This document shows positions 52,017-63,929 of a DNA stretch of 64,000 nt, one piece after another. Position 1 is the stretch's first letter. Each line of letters starts with the position of its first letter. The notes below the pieces were generated by a model, which worked only from the letters and a program-made list of their open reading frames with translations, ran no database searches and had not been told where the DNA came from. The position numbers and the translations under genes are program-made. The stretch is from Geranomyces variabilis (Eukaryota > Chytridiomycota > Chytridiomycetes > Spizellomycetales > Powellomycetaceae), in contig JADGJP010000035.1 of NCBI GenBank assembly GCA_027603065.1, forward strand, positions 183,609-247,608, read 5' to 3'.

Positions 52017-55000
52017 TTACTTTTCGTCCAGCACAACGACGGGGCTCCAGTTGCCGGGGACGCCTTCCTCCTCGAGCCGCATGCACTCCTCAAGATGCAT
52101 GGTCGCAGGCACGTCCCACGGCACATCGACAAGGTACGACTCAAACAGCAACTTTGCCTGCTCGAATTCGCCCTGGCAGTAGTAATCAAACGCCTTTTCA
52201 TACAGCAGCATTCGCCGCGAGACAGCCGGATCGCACTCTTCAACGCTGTCGACTAGCTCAAAGCACTTTTTCGCGACCGTTTTGCCCTTGACGGCGACAT
52301 AGTCGAGCGGGCGGAGGACAAAATACTCGTGGACTTGGTCGCGCACGGCGTCAGAGACGATGATGGATGTGTGGTAGCGTTTGTTGAGCTCTTCGAGCCG
52401 GGACGCCAGGTTGACTGTGTCGCCAAGGCAGGTGTAGTTGAGCCGCGTTGGCGAGCCGAGGTTGCCTACTAGGGCGGGTCCGGTGTTGAGTCCGATGCGC
52501 GCCCTGATCTCTGGGTAACCCTTTTCGAGCCAGTCTGACACAGCGGAAAAGAGGAGAAAAGAAGGACATGGAAAATGAGCACGATGATTACACAGGTGCG
52601 AGAGAGAGATCACCGCCGTGCTTCGTTTTACCCGCTCGCATTTGTCGCAGCCTTTCCTGAGACTTAAGCGCGGCGTCGCAGGCTACAATCGCGTGCTCAT
52701 CAAGGTATAGCGGGGCGTTCCAAAACGCCATTACCGCCTTAATGTTTTAAGCACGGATTAGTATCGAATCTCTTTCAACGCTGTCGAAAAAAACAAACAG
52801 GAAAAAACTGAAGTTTTCGCCCTTACATCGCCAATGAACTTGTCTACAATTCCCTGACTTTCTAATATGATGCTCGACATTTCGCTCAAGTACTCACTAT
52901 AATATGAAGGTAAGTAGCACGTTAGAGCTAGCAAAATCACGACAAATCTCATTAACTGTACTCCCGGCCGAGTTGTTTATACCTCATTACCAGAACCAGC
53001 TGCTGCGGGCTCATACTCTCCGCGATTGTCGTAAAGTTGGCGATATCCGAAAAAAATATGCTCAAGCTCATCTCGTCGACGCCAAGCACAGCCTCCCGCT
53101 TCATCTTGACCAGCAGCGCAACCACATCCAGCGGGACGTATTTGCTAAAACTCTTCAAGCCGGACGTCATGGCGTCCATGGCCGTGTTGAGCAGCTGAAT
53201 TTCTTTTAGCACAAACGGCGGCTGCTTGCGTTTGCGCGACGAGGCGGTCGACGAGCGGCGGCGCGTTGTGCGCACGTTGGAGACTGACCGCGGTGGTAGG
53301 AAAAAAGATCTTCGGACAGCCGTGTCTGAGCTCTGATTACGGCCGTCGTCGCTATTGCCAGTGCCCAGCGCACCCGAGAACGAGCTTGACTTCCACCGCG
53401 TTTTCAGACTCGCAAACGACCATCTTCGTCCACCGAGATGCAGATCCTCGCCACTGCTGTCCTCACCACCACTACAGTCGCCATCCGTCTCCGCCTCCGT
53501 GTCGGCCAAATCCTCATCAAAGTTCAGATCCGCAATCCGCATCATTTTCTCCGCGGCGCGTTTCAGCGGCCGGCCAATCGCGCGCGTGATGAGAAAACTG
53601 CCCAGCGCTGACGCGACGAGGACCAGCGCGGCAGTGAGCGGGATAGTCAGCGTGTAGATTTCGCCAAGCTTGATGTGGAAATACACGCCAGGCACGCGGC
53701 CGACAATCGCCCATTGTAGGCCTTCGCGGGGGTTGAAGCGCGACGCGACGGTTAGTGCCGAATCGGTCCATACGCGGAGTGGCGCAGAGAGGATTTTGAC
53801 GGGTCCGTCGTTTAGTGCGGCGTCGGTGGGGAGATTGGCGAGTGAGCCGACAGCTGCGGCGAGGTTTCCGAAACATGGGTCGGCGGTTAACGATGAATAC
53901 GGCCGCGGTGGGCTGTCTGGCGACTGAGGCTGCCCGCGCGCTTGCGGTACAGTGCCAGTGAGACCGGGACATGTTGACGCAATAATACTGTCCGTCTGCA
54001 GATCTGCAATGAGAAACTGGATCGAGTCTGTCGAGGTATCTTGAGTAGCTAGCAGCAGGTCAGCGTGCGTGACGTCCAGAGCGCGCAAAAGCGCAGAAAG
54101 CGACTGGCTGAGGAAATCCGACAGCGATCCGAGATGGATATCAACTGCAGCCAGTGCAATCAAAGGCGAAGCAGTGGTGCTCGCATGGATCGGCAACACA
54201 TTGGTAAAACCGTACCCATCGCCCGAACCCAGATTATACGAGCTGGTCCAGCTAGCACCAGAGTCCGCCACCGCTTGCTTGTAATACGGCCGCTGCGTCG
54301 CGTCGTAAATGTCTGTATTGTCTGCATTCTCACCGAGCAGCTGACCGACGCACGACATGAGTCCCAGATCCGGGCATGTCGTCGCAATGCTGTTGTTGAG
54401 ATTATATGTGTAGCGAGGCGCCGGCGCTGTCCCGTTTGCGACGCGCAGGACAAACTCCGAGTCGCCACCCGCTGGCACGGTTGTGTACGCGCCATGCTCG
54501 TCAAAGCTCTCGAATCCGGGGAATTCAGTAGCTAGTAGCCCACAGAATGCGCCTTTAGCGTCGACCATGTAAAACTGATCGCCGCTCCACATCGAGTCGT
54601 GGCGCGCAGTTGACCAGAAGAATGCCGGACACTGGAGGCTGTCGGGACGCAAGCCGTAAACAGTCACCGCAGTCGCCGTGTCGCCATTTCTGTCTTCTGC
54701 TCTTGCGAGAGCGTTGCCGATCGAAAGCGCTATAGATTTCAGCGCGATGTTTCCAAGCGTGTCAAGCGCGGTCGCCGCAGTGTCCCTTCCCGACACATAG
54801 CTCACAATCGTTATGATCACAATCGCAAGGGTTATGATAATGACGTTTGTTACCGCCATGGCATTGCGCAGCGACAGCCAGCGCGGCGGTAACCGCACGG
54901 CTTTCATCCACGGCGAGCGAATCGGGGCGTCTGACGACCGGCGTGATTCCCCACTTGTACTCGCTATTGATGCTCTTATTCGGCCAGGTCGCCAAGTACT

Positions 55001-57178
55001 GCCCGCCGACACGGTCGCGGCGCTGCCGTTCATTGCCGCCGCTGGATCTTCGCCAGTGTTGAGATACAGTTTGCGGGTGCGGATAGATCCACTGGATTTC
55101 CGCGCCGGATGGGTGGGCAACTCCTCGATATCGTCCGAGGATCCCTCGATGTAGGACGGCAAAGGGTTTGTGCTGTCGTCGTCTTCTTCACGTCCAGAAG
55201 TTCGTCGAGGTACCATTGGGTGCTCGGCAACGATCGTGACCGAGAAATCATTGGACGGTTCTGGCTCATCCGGCCGTGATTTAAAAATGCTCATGTTGGA
55301 AATATGCGTCTGCTTGGTGGTCGTGTAGGTTGCTCCTGACGCCTTTGCATGCTTTCGCGCCAAAGAAGAGTACGATTCCAAAACTTCAGACCGTTCAGGC
55401 TCGCTGCCGATTCGCTTGGTCCCGGTGCCGGTGCCGCTGCTGCCGCCGCCGCTGGTGGGCCGCATGCTAGCATTTGATCCCAGACTCGTCGTTGTTTTTG
55501 GCACTTCGTCATCTGAGCCTGTTCCCGTACCATTCCCAGCGCCAGAACCCTTCGGGCCGCTCCGTCGCTTCTGAGACTGCTCCAGAAAGATGCGCATTCC
55601 ACGCGCCTCCTCGGCAGTCAGCATGTCGGCCTCGCCGCCGCGATGCTGGCCGTTTCCCCCACTATGCTTGCGCGTCTGACCCATGAATGCAGAAAACGCT
55701 TTCCGCTGTCCCTCCGAATAGTTGCTACCGCTGCTGACATTGTTTTGACTAGTAGGAATGTTTTCATCACTGCTGTCTCCATCACGGCCCGTATCGGCGC
55801 TAAACGACACGCGGTGTTCGAAATCAATATCGCCATCGCTTGTTTTGCGTGGACCGGCCGTGGCGCTTTTCGGGCGCTGCGGGCGCTCGGAGCTGGTGCT
55901 GCGTTTGATCCTGAGGACATCTGGCGCGCTTGTCTTGCGCGTGGCCGGGTGATAGCGGTGATTGATATCGTAGAATGGCGGTGATGGTGAGCCGGCGTTG
56001 CTGCCAGAGCCCGAACTGTCCTCTTCGGATTCCGGTATGAGATTGCGAGACGCCGCAAAACTGCCGCTGATGCAGCCAATGCTGCTCCGTCTGTGCTCGT
56101 GCAGATGCGCGAGATGCTGCGCGGCTTCATCGCCCCCACCACCGCGGGACAACGATGATAATGACGACGAGGGAATCGTGTTTAGCGCAGGCTCGCTGCG
56201 CAACGCGCCGAGAGTGTCGGCGGGTCCACCACCACCACCACCACCGATACCACCGATACCGCCAAGACCACCCCCGTATGACGAGTTTGGCGATGACGGT
56301 CTGCGCAGGACAGAGCGTAACGGCTTTTTCACCGGCTTTGGTATCTGGTCTGGCGAGGATTTTGTCGATGGCGGTCCCGTCGCCGCCATGGGTGAAGTCG
56401 TAGTAGCATCGCCGCTGTCAGATCCGAAGGAACCCTGCGAAGAGGAAAACGCTTGCGCAAAGGGCGTGCCAGCGGCGGTAGTTTGCGCTAACGATGCCGG
56501 CAACGGCAGTGCCAGCGGTGGTGGCGGCGCCGCACCTGCAGAGACCGCCGCCGACAAACCGGGGATTTTGGTGACGGGCACAGGCGCGGGAGCCGGCGGA
56601 GACGGTGGGTCGCTTGATGATGCTGGCGGGGATATAGCCGGGTATTGCCGTGGATGCATACGAAAATGTGGGCCGTTGGGCAGCGCTGAATGCGCAGTAT
56701 AGTTACTCAGAGATGGTCCTACTTTTCCTCCTCTTGCTCCAACTGCTGCTGTCACGGTTGCGGCTGCTGTTAGCTCGGGTGGTGTTGTTGGCGTTGGGAA
56801 TTGAGCACTGGGAATCAAGCTTCGCCAAGGCCCGAGCTGCGATACAATGTCAGACACATCGGTGTCCTTTGAAGTAACGCTGCTGGTGCCCGTGCCAACC
56901 GTGCCGATTGATGTTGCGCTCCCACGTCGTATGCTAAGCAGATCCATCGCAGCAGCGCCAATATTTCCTTTCCACGTGCGCGGGATGTCGCCCGCCGAGG
57001 AGGTGCGGCGCATTGCATTTCGGGTCTCGTCACGAAACAGCGTTGCTTCAAGCGACTTGTCGCTGACGCCAAGTGCTGCTGATGTTGCTGCGGCGGCGTC
57101 GCCGGCGGCTCCTGCTGATTGCTGCTGCTCGTGGGCGCCAAAAGGTATCGGCATGACCGGAGGCTCAACCTCAGTCAT
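52017..57178 (-). CDS. Two-span class III adenylate cyclase with extracellular sensor
   Basis: Four exons high to low: 57178-52983, 52896-52827, 52737-52632 and 52534-52017; 1629 residues. Residues 1 to about 770 are Ser/Pro/Gly-rich and probably disordered. TM1 (VTNVIIITLAIVIITIVSYV, near 780), an extracellular sensor of about 390 residues with Cache-like features, and TM2 (LTIPLTAALVLVASALGSFL, near 1180) follow. A HAMP-like RPLKRAAEKMMRIADLNFDE leads to the cyclase domain: FFSDIANFTTIAESMSPQQL (metal Asp), DKFIGDAVMAFWNAPLYLDE (substrate Lys, second Asp) and RLNYTCLGDTVNLASRLEEL (Thr, transition-state Asn and Arg). The C-terminal part looks like a TPR-like helical tail. The layout differs from the LRR-bearing cyclases of Dikarya. 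It makes cAMP; the ligand is unknown. Confidence 0.9.
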
Positions 57179-58236
57179 TGATCCTGCCCAGCGACGAAAA
57201 GCGTTTCCAAGATTAGCGGCTGTAGATTCCCGCAGGGCAATGTGGTGGTGGTGGTGAGATGTAGTTTGCGAGCAGTAGCAGCAGCACAGCAGCAGCAGCA
57301 GCCAAGAAAAGCTACAGCGGTTTGGCGGCTAATTGGTGGGTGTAAATATATGCGAAACGCTGTTTTCCGCAAGCAGCAACGTCGGATTGAATCGTTTGCG
57401 TTTTTCGCTTCCCTCCCTTTTTCTCCTTCCAGTCAACAATGTGTATGCTGCTTCAAGAGCGTATCCAGCGCGCCTTGGAAAGCGGGGTTGTGACGACAAA
57501 CAAAAATATAGACGATGTGGAATGGGGGCAAAAAAATGTCGCGCTGCTTGCGAGGCCGAGGGTATTAGGTTTGAACGGAGAACGATTCGCGCGGGGGGGT
57601 ATATGGCGGGATCCAGGGTTTTCCCTCTTTTGTCAGGTGGGTCCTGTCAGTCCGAGTGCGGGAAGCAGCGACGGTCGCAAAAGAAAAAAAAAGAGGGAGC
57701 AAGATTGAGAAGCGGGGGAAATTATGAAGACGGCAAAGGGGGACAGGCGTTTCCCGATATGGGCCGGGCCATCGGCTGGCGGAAACAATGGTAAACGAGC
57801 GAGCGCGGGGCACCCAAAAAAATTAGAAGGGAAGGGTGGGCAGGAGGAAGCAGAAACTGGGAGTGGGCCTCGAAGAGCGGCAAACCGGGCAACTAAAAAA
57901 GCTGAGAGTGTGTCCGGGAGGGGGCAAAGCCCTTTATTGGGAGATCTCAACCAACGCTCGGAGCGGAGGAGTATATTTGCTCTTTTGGGCCTGGCCTTGG
58001 CGATAGTGCATGGGGGCCATTAATAGCAACACGAGAAGGAAAATAAGCCACGGGCACTAATATATTACGCCCAGCTCCTTCCCCCAGACTGTCGCATTTG
58101 TCGCGTGTATAAGTGCCTAACCAGGCAGCCGGGCAGGCCCACTTTTCGATAGGTCGCTAACAACGCTGCACGGGCGGGCAATGCAGAGAAAATGGACCGA
58201 AAACCGTGGGTAAAGCGGGAATCGGGGGGCCGCCCT

Positions 58237-58254
58237 TATATATATATATATATA
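58237..58254 (+). repeat. (TA)n microsatellite
   Basis: About nine TA units. It could act as a TATA-like region but is about 930 bases from the GT2 start. Confidence 0.85.
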
Positions 58255-58789
58255 GGGGGGATTTGTCTGTCCTCACGCGTGTGTGGGTCGCTGTCGAAAC
58301 CCACGGCGCGGAGCCTGTCGGAAAGCGAGCGAGCGGACTTTTCTGCTGACGCGCTGCTACGTCAGCAGCCTGCTGCGCAGTGAGCGGGGTATGCTAGATC
58401 TAGTGTGTGCTAGATGAGGGATGGTGATAACGGGGGGGGTGATAAGCCAGGGGGCGTGGGCCACTTATATTTGGATGGTTTGACGGCTGTACCACGGTGG
58501 GGACCTCCTGTGTTTCAAGACAAGACGCGTCGGGGCGGCTCTCCTGCGCGTTTTGCGTTTGCGGCGGCTGTGTTTGAACGGAACGAGGCTGTTCGCTCTT
58601 GCGGCAACACACAGCCAGCCAAGTTGAGCCAACCAGCCAAGAACCTTTTTTTTGCGGCAAGTCTGGCAAGAGCAAGAAAAAAGATGCGCTAAGGAGGGAG
58701 AAGAGGGAGAAACAGAGAAGAAGGAGAAAGAGAAACAGAAACTAAACTGAAGACAAGGCCGCCCATCTTGCAAAAAACGTTTCGTCTGC

Positions 58790-58790
<1 letters not shown>

Positions 58791-58836
<46 letters not shown>
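58791..58836 (+). repeat. (TCTG)n microsatellite, about 11.5 units
   Basis: A perfect tetranucleotide array in the probable GT2 promoter or 5' leader. Confidence 0.95.
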
Positions 58837-58975
58837 CAAGCAAGTGCTCTGGCCCCCCCCCGCCGCGCCCCCCGCCCGTGCCGTTGCCCGCGCCCGTGCG
58901 CCTCAAGCCGTCTCCTCTCTGCTCTCTCTCTCCCAATAAACAAGGAGCGAGTGCCCTCCGTCCTCCTCCTCCTAC

Positions 58976-59060
58976 TTCCTTCCTTCCTTCCTTTTCCCTT
59001 CCTCCCTTTCCTTCCATCTTTTGCTTGCTAGCTAGCTACCCTGCTTGCTTGCTTGCTTGC
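58976..59060 (+). repeat. TTCC and GCTT/TTGC tetranucleotide runs
   Basis: TTCC units at about 58976-58993, GCTAGCTAGC near 59029 and GCTT units at 59043-59060, all on the leader side of the GT2 gene. Confidence 0.85.
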
Positions 59061-59182
59061 TGTGCGTCCCAGGACTCTGCCTAAAGTCGCCGTCCTTGTC
59101 CTTGTCCCCGCTTGCCTGCCGCCACCCGCTCGCTCGCTCGCTTCCTCCTCCCCCTTAAACAACGCCCTCGTCGTCCTCGGTC

Positions 59183-61306
59183 ATGGCTAGCAGCGCACAG
59201 TCCCAGGAATGGGGCACTCCGCCGCCGCAGCACCCAAACTACGGTCGCTCGCCCGCTCCTCCGCCGCCGCAAATGTCGTCCATGCGCAACCCAAACTACT
59301 CGCACGACGGAATCGAATACGCCCAACCTCCGCCGCAAATGCAGTACCGCGCCGCCCCGCCGCAAATGCAGCAGCAGTATGCCGGACAGCAAGGCTCGTC
59401 TTCGTCGGCGGCTGCTGCTGGCTACCACGGCCACCCGCAGCACATGAACCCTAGAATGGTCCCGCCTCCTCAGGCCGCCTACCAGAACCAGTGGGATGAC
59501 TCGGCCAGCGAAAGCGACGGCACCGTCGTCGAAGACACCCCAGAGTCCAGGTAAGCAAAAAACGATAGAGAAAATCCGAGAGAGAAACACCGGCCTGAAA
59601 GGCACGCCACCGGCAATGCACTGCGTGGTAGGCCAGAGCTGGCTGGCGGTCGCATTGCGCACCGCCTTTTTATATCCTTGTTTCCTTTCCCTCCGCCGTT
59701 TTTCCCACGCTTTTATTTTTTTCCTCGCTCCTCTTTTCCCACGCTTACCGTTTATTCTCTGTTGTTTTCCCCCATGTGCGTCTTTTTTTCCCCAGGGCCG
59801 GCCCAGCTTACCGTGGCGGCGCAAACAAGAACATGGCCGGCTCGGGTCCCAACCCCAACGTGCCCGGCATGTCGTACGCGCTCCTCGAGGAGTCTGCGGA
59901 GCGGACAAACAAGGGAAACACCAAGCTGGTCATGGCGTTCCTGTCTGAAGCATGGATCCTCCATATGGTCGTCATCCTCGGTGTCAACTACCTTTTCACC
60001 TTTTACGTCTGGGACTTTTCATACACGGACACGGAGCTGTGGAACGTCACTTGCTACTGGAAGCTCGGTATGTGTTGTTTTCAACGCTCTGGAGATTTTA
60101 TTTACCTGGCTTGTTCCTTGTTACTTATGCTCTCTCTTTTCTTTGTCATTCGCTTCCTGCTTCTCAGGATGGTTGCTGCCCATTCCGTACACGCTTATTT
60201 GCTTCTTTGGTCTGGCCCTTCCTTTCCGCACCCCAAAGTTCATCTACGACAGCGACATGCCTAAGCGTCGCGTCGACAACCTGTACATTCTCACGGTCAC
60301 CAAGGGTGACAACCGTGACGCTGTTTACCGCTCGTGGAACGCCCACAAGCACTTGGAACGCCTGCACCCTTGCGTGCGCGTGCACGTGTTGACCGATGAG
60401 CCGTACTTTTTCGAAAACATCAACTGCTACACGTGCCCGAAAAACTTTACCACCGCCAACTCAAAGTACAAGGCCCGCGCCCTCGAGTGGTACCGCCAGA
60501 CCATGCGATACACCGAGCACGACTGGGTGCTGCATTTGGACGAAGAGTCGGTCATTGACGACGAATCAGTCAAGCGCGTCCTCGAGTTTATCTGGTACGA
60601 GCGCGAGTGCACCTGGGGCCAAGGTGTCATCATGTACAACCAATACAACTACTGGAACAACTGGATCTTCACGGTCGCCGACGCCATTCGTGTCGGAGAC
60701 GATCTGTCGCGTTTCCACCTGCAATACACCTACTTCCGCCGCCCGATCTTTGGTGCCCACGGTTCCTTCCTACTCTCCAACGGCGTTGTCGAAAACTCGA
60801 TCACTTGGGATCTCGGCTCGCTCACCGAAGATTTCCAGTTTGCCGTCCACGCCTGGGAAATGGGCTACAAGTGCGGCAAGGTGCCCGGCATCATTCGCGA
60901 GCAGTCGCCGCTTGACTTGATTGGTTTCCTCAAGCAGCGCCGTCGCTGGTACGTCGGCATTCGTCGTCTCCCTGCGTTCCTGCCCAAGCTGTGGGCGTTC
61001 TTCTGGACGCTCGGCATTGTCTGCTTGTACTGCACCATCGCCTCGATCCCGCTCGGCTTTGTCTACCACGACCTGACGCCACGATGGTTCGGTCTGCTCA
61101 AGGACTTTTCCTTCTGCGTGTTTGTCTACCTCTACATCATTGGCATCTTTGTGCAGGACCTCGACAAGAAGGTCAACCCGCTGCTCATGATTGTGCGGAT
61201 TCCGATCACGTTCATCCTGCAGTTCGTCGCGGGAATCATGGAGGCCCTTGCCGTCATGTACGGCATCATTTTCCCCCCGGCTGATTTCGATGTCATCAAG
61301 AAGTAG
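59183..61306 (+). CDS. Egghead-like family 2 glycosyltransferase (GT2)
   Basis: Exons 59183-59550, 59796-60067 and 60168-61306 give 592 residues. The first 165 residues are Pro/Gln/Tyr-rich and cytosolic. Two hydrophobic spans (LHMVVILGVNYLFTFYVW and LLPIPYTLICFFGLALPF) precede the catalytic domain: VDNLYILTVTKGDNRDAVYR, WVLHLDEESVIDDESVKRVL with the DxE-type metal motif, HGSFLLSNGVVENSITWDLG, SLTEDFQFAVHAWEMGYKCG and the processive-type QRRRWYVGI. Three or four spans follow. This arrangement is most like animal egghead beta-1,4-mannosyltransferase and its bacterial and fungal relatives, rather than chitin or cellulose synthase. Donor and acceptor are unknown. Intron phases are 2 and 1. Confidence 0.78.
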
Positions 61307-62407
61307 GCCCGCCCGCATCTTCAAGGGAAAACGCCAAAGAAGAGCAGTAGAAAACAGAGCGGCAACTTTGACGACGACCACGACGGGGTGAAAAAAGAAC
61401 AAAGACCATTTTCACGGACCAGGGTCGTGTGTGTGTGTTTGCGGGTTTAGACTTGCTTGCGGAGCAAACAAATCCCTCCCGCTCCCCACTCTTTTGGCGT
61501 GCGCTTTGTGTTTTTTGTCCTCTCCCTACCATCTCCCTCCCTCTCTCTTTCTTTATCTCTCTCTCTCTCTCTCTCTCCCTGCTCACAACATATAGACATG
61601 GTTTGGCGTACAGTTAGTGGACACTTTTGTGTGGACTCTTTTTTTGCCCTTCCTTTTTTTACTCTCTCGCTATCGCTGTTCTTTTTTTTACATAGTTCCA
61701 TTTTTTCAACTCGAGTCTTTAATAACAAAAACGAAAATTAAAATAAATGTTACGAATTCGGGGTGGGGACAGGAGGAGCATCGGACTACGTGAGGGATAG
61801 CGCTCGGTTCCCGGCGGGAGGGGCAACGCGCAGGCACGAGTCGCCTGACCTTTGGATCTGTCCTGTCTCTCGTACTGTACTGTCTGCGCCCCCAAACCCC
61901 GGACAACTCTTCCGGCCACTTATATAGGGCCTGCTCAGGGTTGTGAGAGGGTGTGACGGTTTGCTGCACAAGAGATGAAACTTTTGATTTTTTAACGTTG
62001 CCCGCACACACACACACCGCTGTGTCTTGGGTACCATGGAAGCCTAAGAAATTGGTGAGCCAAAACACACTGTGGTTAGGAACGAGGGATGTGGGGCAGG
62101 TGAAGGTGGCAGCTGCTTTGGAAAAAGCACATACTTGCTGTATGTCCAGTAAAACCCGCCGCGAGAGAAATCAATGGGTGCGCGAATGATATGTAAAAAA
62201 AAAATCGTAAAAGTACAGCGGCGGAGAGAAGAAGGGGGAAGGTGTGGGGGGCGCAAAAACAGGGGGGGGTTCTATATAACAGGTTTGTGATATGATACAA
62301 AGCAGAGGGGATTCTTCAAAGGGTTCTGCCGCAAGGGGTATATAAAGGCCGGAGAAAACAAAAGACACAAGGGTACAACCAACCAAAGTAAAGGGGATAT
62401 AGCTGTC
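61307..62407. other. Convergent 3' flanks, 1.1 kb, pyrimidine-rich
   Basis: No gene was recognised. A CT dinucleotide run lies at about 61543-61578. Frames over it are low complexity and were rejected. AT-rich stretches near 61720-61745 may hold the GT2 polyadenylation site. Confidence 0.45.
61543..61578 (+). repeat. CT-rich microsatellite
   Basis: CTCTCT repeats, imperfect at the left end, in the GT2 3' flank. Confidence 0.85.
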
Positions 62408-63793
62408 TCAGATGGTTGCGGCGGGAGCGACGTCTGGCAAGGGAGGATTTGCGGAACGCAGGGTTGGCGAAGATGGCTGAGGCATGGCTGGAGTCGGCGG
62501 CGTATTGCGAGAGGGTGAAGACGATGGCGACGACGGCCGCGACAGTGGCGCGCTGCTGGTGGTGGTGGTGGTGGTGGTGGTGGTGTACGGAGGTGGACTG
62601 GCGGTGGGTGCGCGGGACAGCGGCTCGACTCTGATTTCATCAACGTTCGCCGCCGCCGTGGAGTCAGACGACGCGGTGGGCGGCGGAACGATGTTGGCAA
62701 CGGAGGTGACGGATATAGGCGAGAAGGAAGTCGGCGAGGGAGCAGTGGATGCCGAAAACGACGATGATGATGACGCCGTCCACCAACGCCTCAGACCCGT
62801 GCCAGCTCCGGCAGCAGGAGGAGTAGCAGCAGCAACAGCACCACCATTCACGCTCCCCGCTGCCGCCGTCCGCGCAGTCCAGAAGCTCCTCACACTTGCA
62901 GACCGGCGCGCCAGCACCGCCGCCGCCGTCGTCGTCGCGCCTGCACCATCGCCAGTCATATAAGGCGGCAGCGGCTCTTCCCAATCGTATACGGGCGGAG
63001 TGCGCAGCGCGCGGCCATTCATCACCACGTCGTTGACTTCATCTGACGGCAGCGTGCCCAGCAGGCCCAGCGAGTGGATTTTTTTCAGGCGCAGAACTTT
63101 GGCGCGATAGGCTAGCCAGGTGCCGAAGAGCAGACACAGCCATACAATGCCCGAGACGACAACCCAGGTGCGTGTGCCGTTTGTGAACTTTACGGCATAT
63201 AGCTAAAGGGGGACAGAGAAGGAGGCGGGAGATTGAGGTTGTGTGAGAAACAGAGAAGAGGACACTGACAAGCCGCGACTTTACGAAACAGGCGGACATA
63301 GCCATGGCTGCGTGCGAGCGTTTGGTCGCCTCAACCTTACCAGAATCAAGCCAAAGGAAGGCAGCCAAGTGACCAACGGCAGGATATACGTTCTCCGCAG
63401 GCGAGAGCGATACACAGCAAACAACTGCTTGCCTCGCGCCTCATCAAACTGCGGTGACGACGTTGGCCCTCCAGACGAGTGAGTCGGTCCTCCCTCCCGA
63501 GCGGTCTGCATCTCCAACACAGTATGCGGGACACCGCGCGCTATCTCGGCGTCCTCAAGCGCGCTAAACACGCTCTGCATATAGGACGAGTCGGCGGCGA
63601 GTGCCGACGCGGAAGAAGAGGGTTGATGGTGGTGCGCTGCAGGCGGCGCGCGAGGCAGCTTGACTGGTATCGCCGTCACGACCGACAAGGGCGGCGGCAG
63701 CGGCGGCGAAAGACTCCTTCTGCTGTTGCTCTCATCAAGCGGCGATGACGGACGCCCTTGCTCCGGCGACGGTAGGTGCGGTATTGTCGACAT
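62408..63793 (-). CDS. Two-span membrane protein with PY motifs, unknown role
   Basis: Two exons, 63793-63341 and 63202-62408, give 415 residues. The N-terminal 130 residues are Pro/Ser-rich. TYILPLVTWLPSFGLILLYA and TWVVVSGIVWLCLLFGTWLA form two spans joined by KFTNGTR, a loop with a glycosylation sequon. The long C-terminal part is cytosolic if the N-terminus is too. Shortly after TM2 it has TPPVYDW and EPLPPYMTGD; PPVY matches PPxY, the binding motif of Rsp5/Nedd4-type ubiquitin ligases. The remainder is Ser/Thr/Pro-rich with a run of Thr. No known family was recognised. The intron (GTAAGG...CCTTTAG, phase 0) falls between the two spans. Confidence 0.68.
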
Positions 63794-63929
63794 TGTCTGT
63801 ATGTTTCTGGAGAAAAGTCGGATGACAGTTTGACAAACGCAACTGGGCGCGGGGTATGATAAATCGCCCACGCGGTGGCTGTGCGAGGAAGGCCGACCGC
63901 GAGCAACGGAAAGCAAAAAAAGAATATTG

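Larger units (their letters stand above)
57179..59182. other. 2-kb non-coding, microsatellite-rich region
   Basis: This divergent region separates the adenylate cyclase start (57178) and the GT2 start (59183). No frame with coding character was found. It contains poly-A and GA/CT-rich patches, a (TA)n tract, a long (TCTG)n tract and TTCC and GCTT runs close to the GT2 start. The last 400 bases are strongly pyrimidine-rich on the plus strand, typical of a long fungal 5' leader. Confidence 0.5.

Noticed and set aside
55998-56702. 234-codon plus-strand frame rich in Gly, Asp and Ala
   Set aside because: It lies antisense to the disordered part of the adenylate cyclase, whose frame continues to a clear catalytic domain; the antisense frame is a compositional shadow.
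58791-58836. CRISPR array or structured repeat
   Set aside because: A pure tetranucleotide tandem with no spacers in a eukaryotic genome.
59081-59908. 275-codon minus-strand frame rich in Arg
   Set aside because: It crosses the first exon and first intron of the GT2 gene in antisense and is low complexity.
59183-61306. Chitin synthase assignment for the GT2 gene
   Set aside because: The conserved EDR and QxxRRW context and domain sizes of chitin synthases do not fit; the egghead-like pattern fits better.
61457-61741. Leu/Ser/Phe-rich frame over the CT microsatellite
   Set aside because: Composition is entirely explained by the CT repeat.
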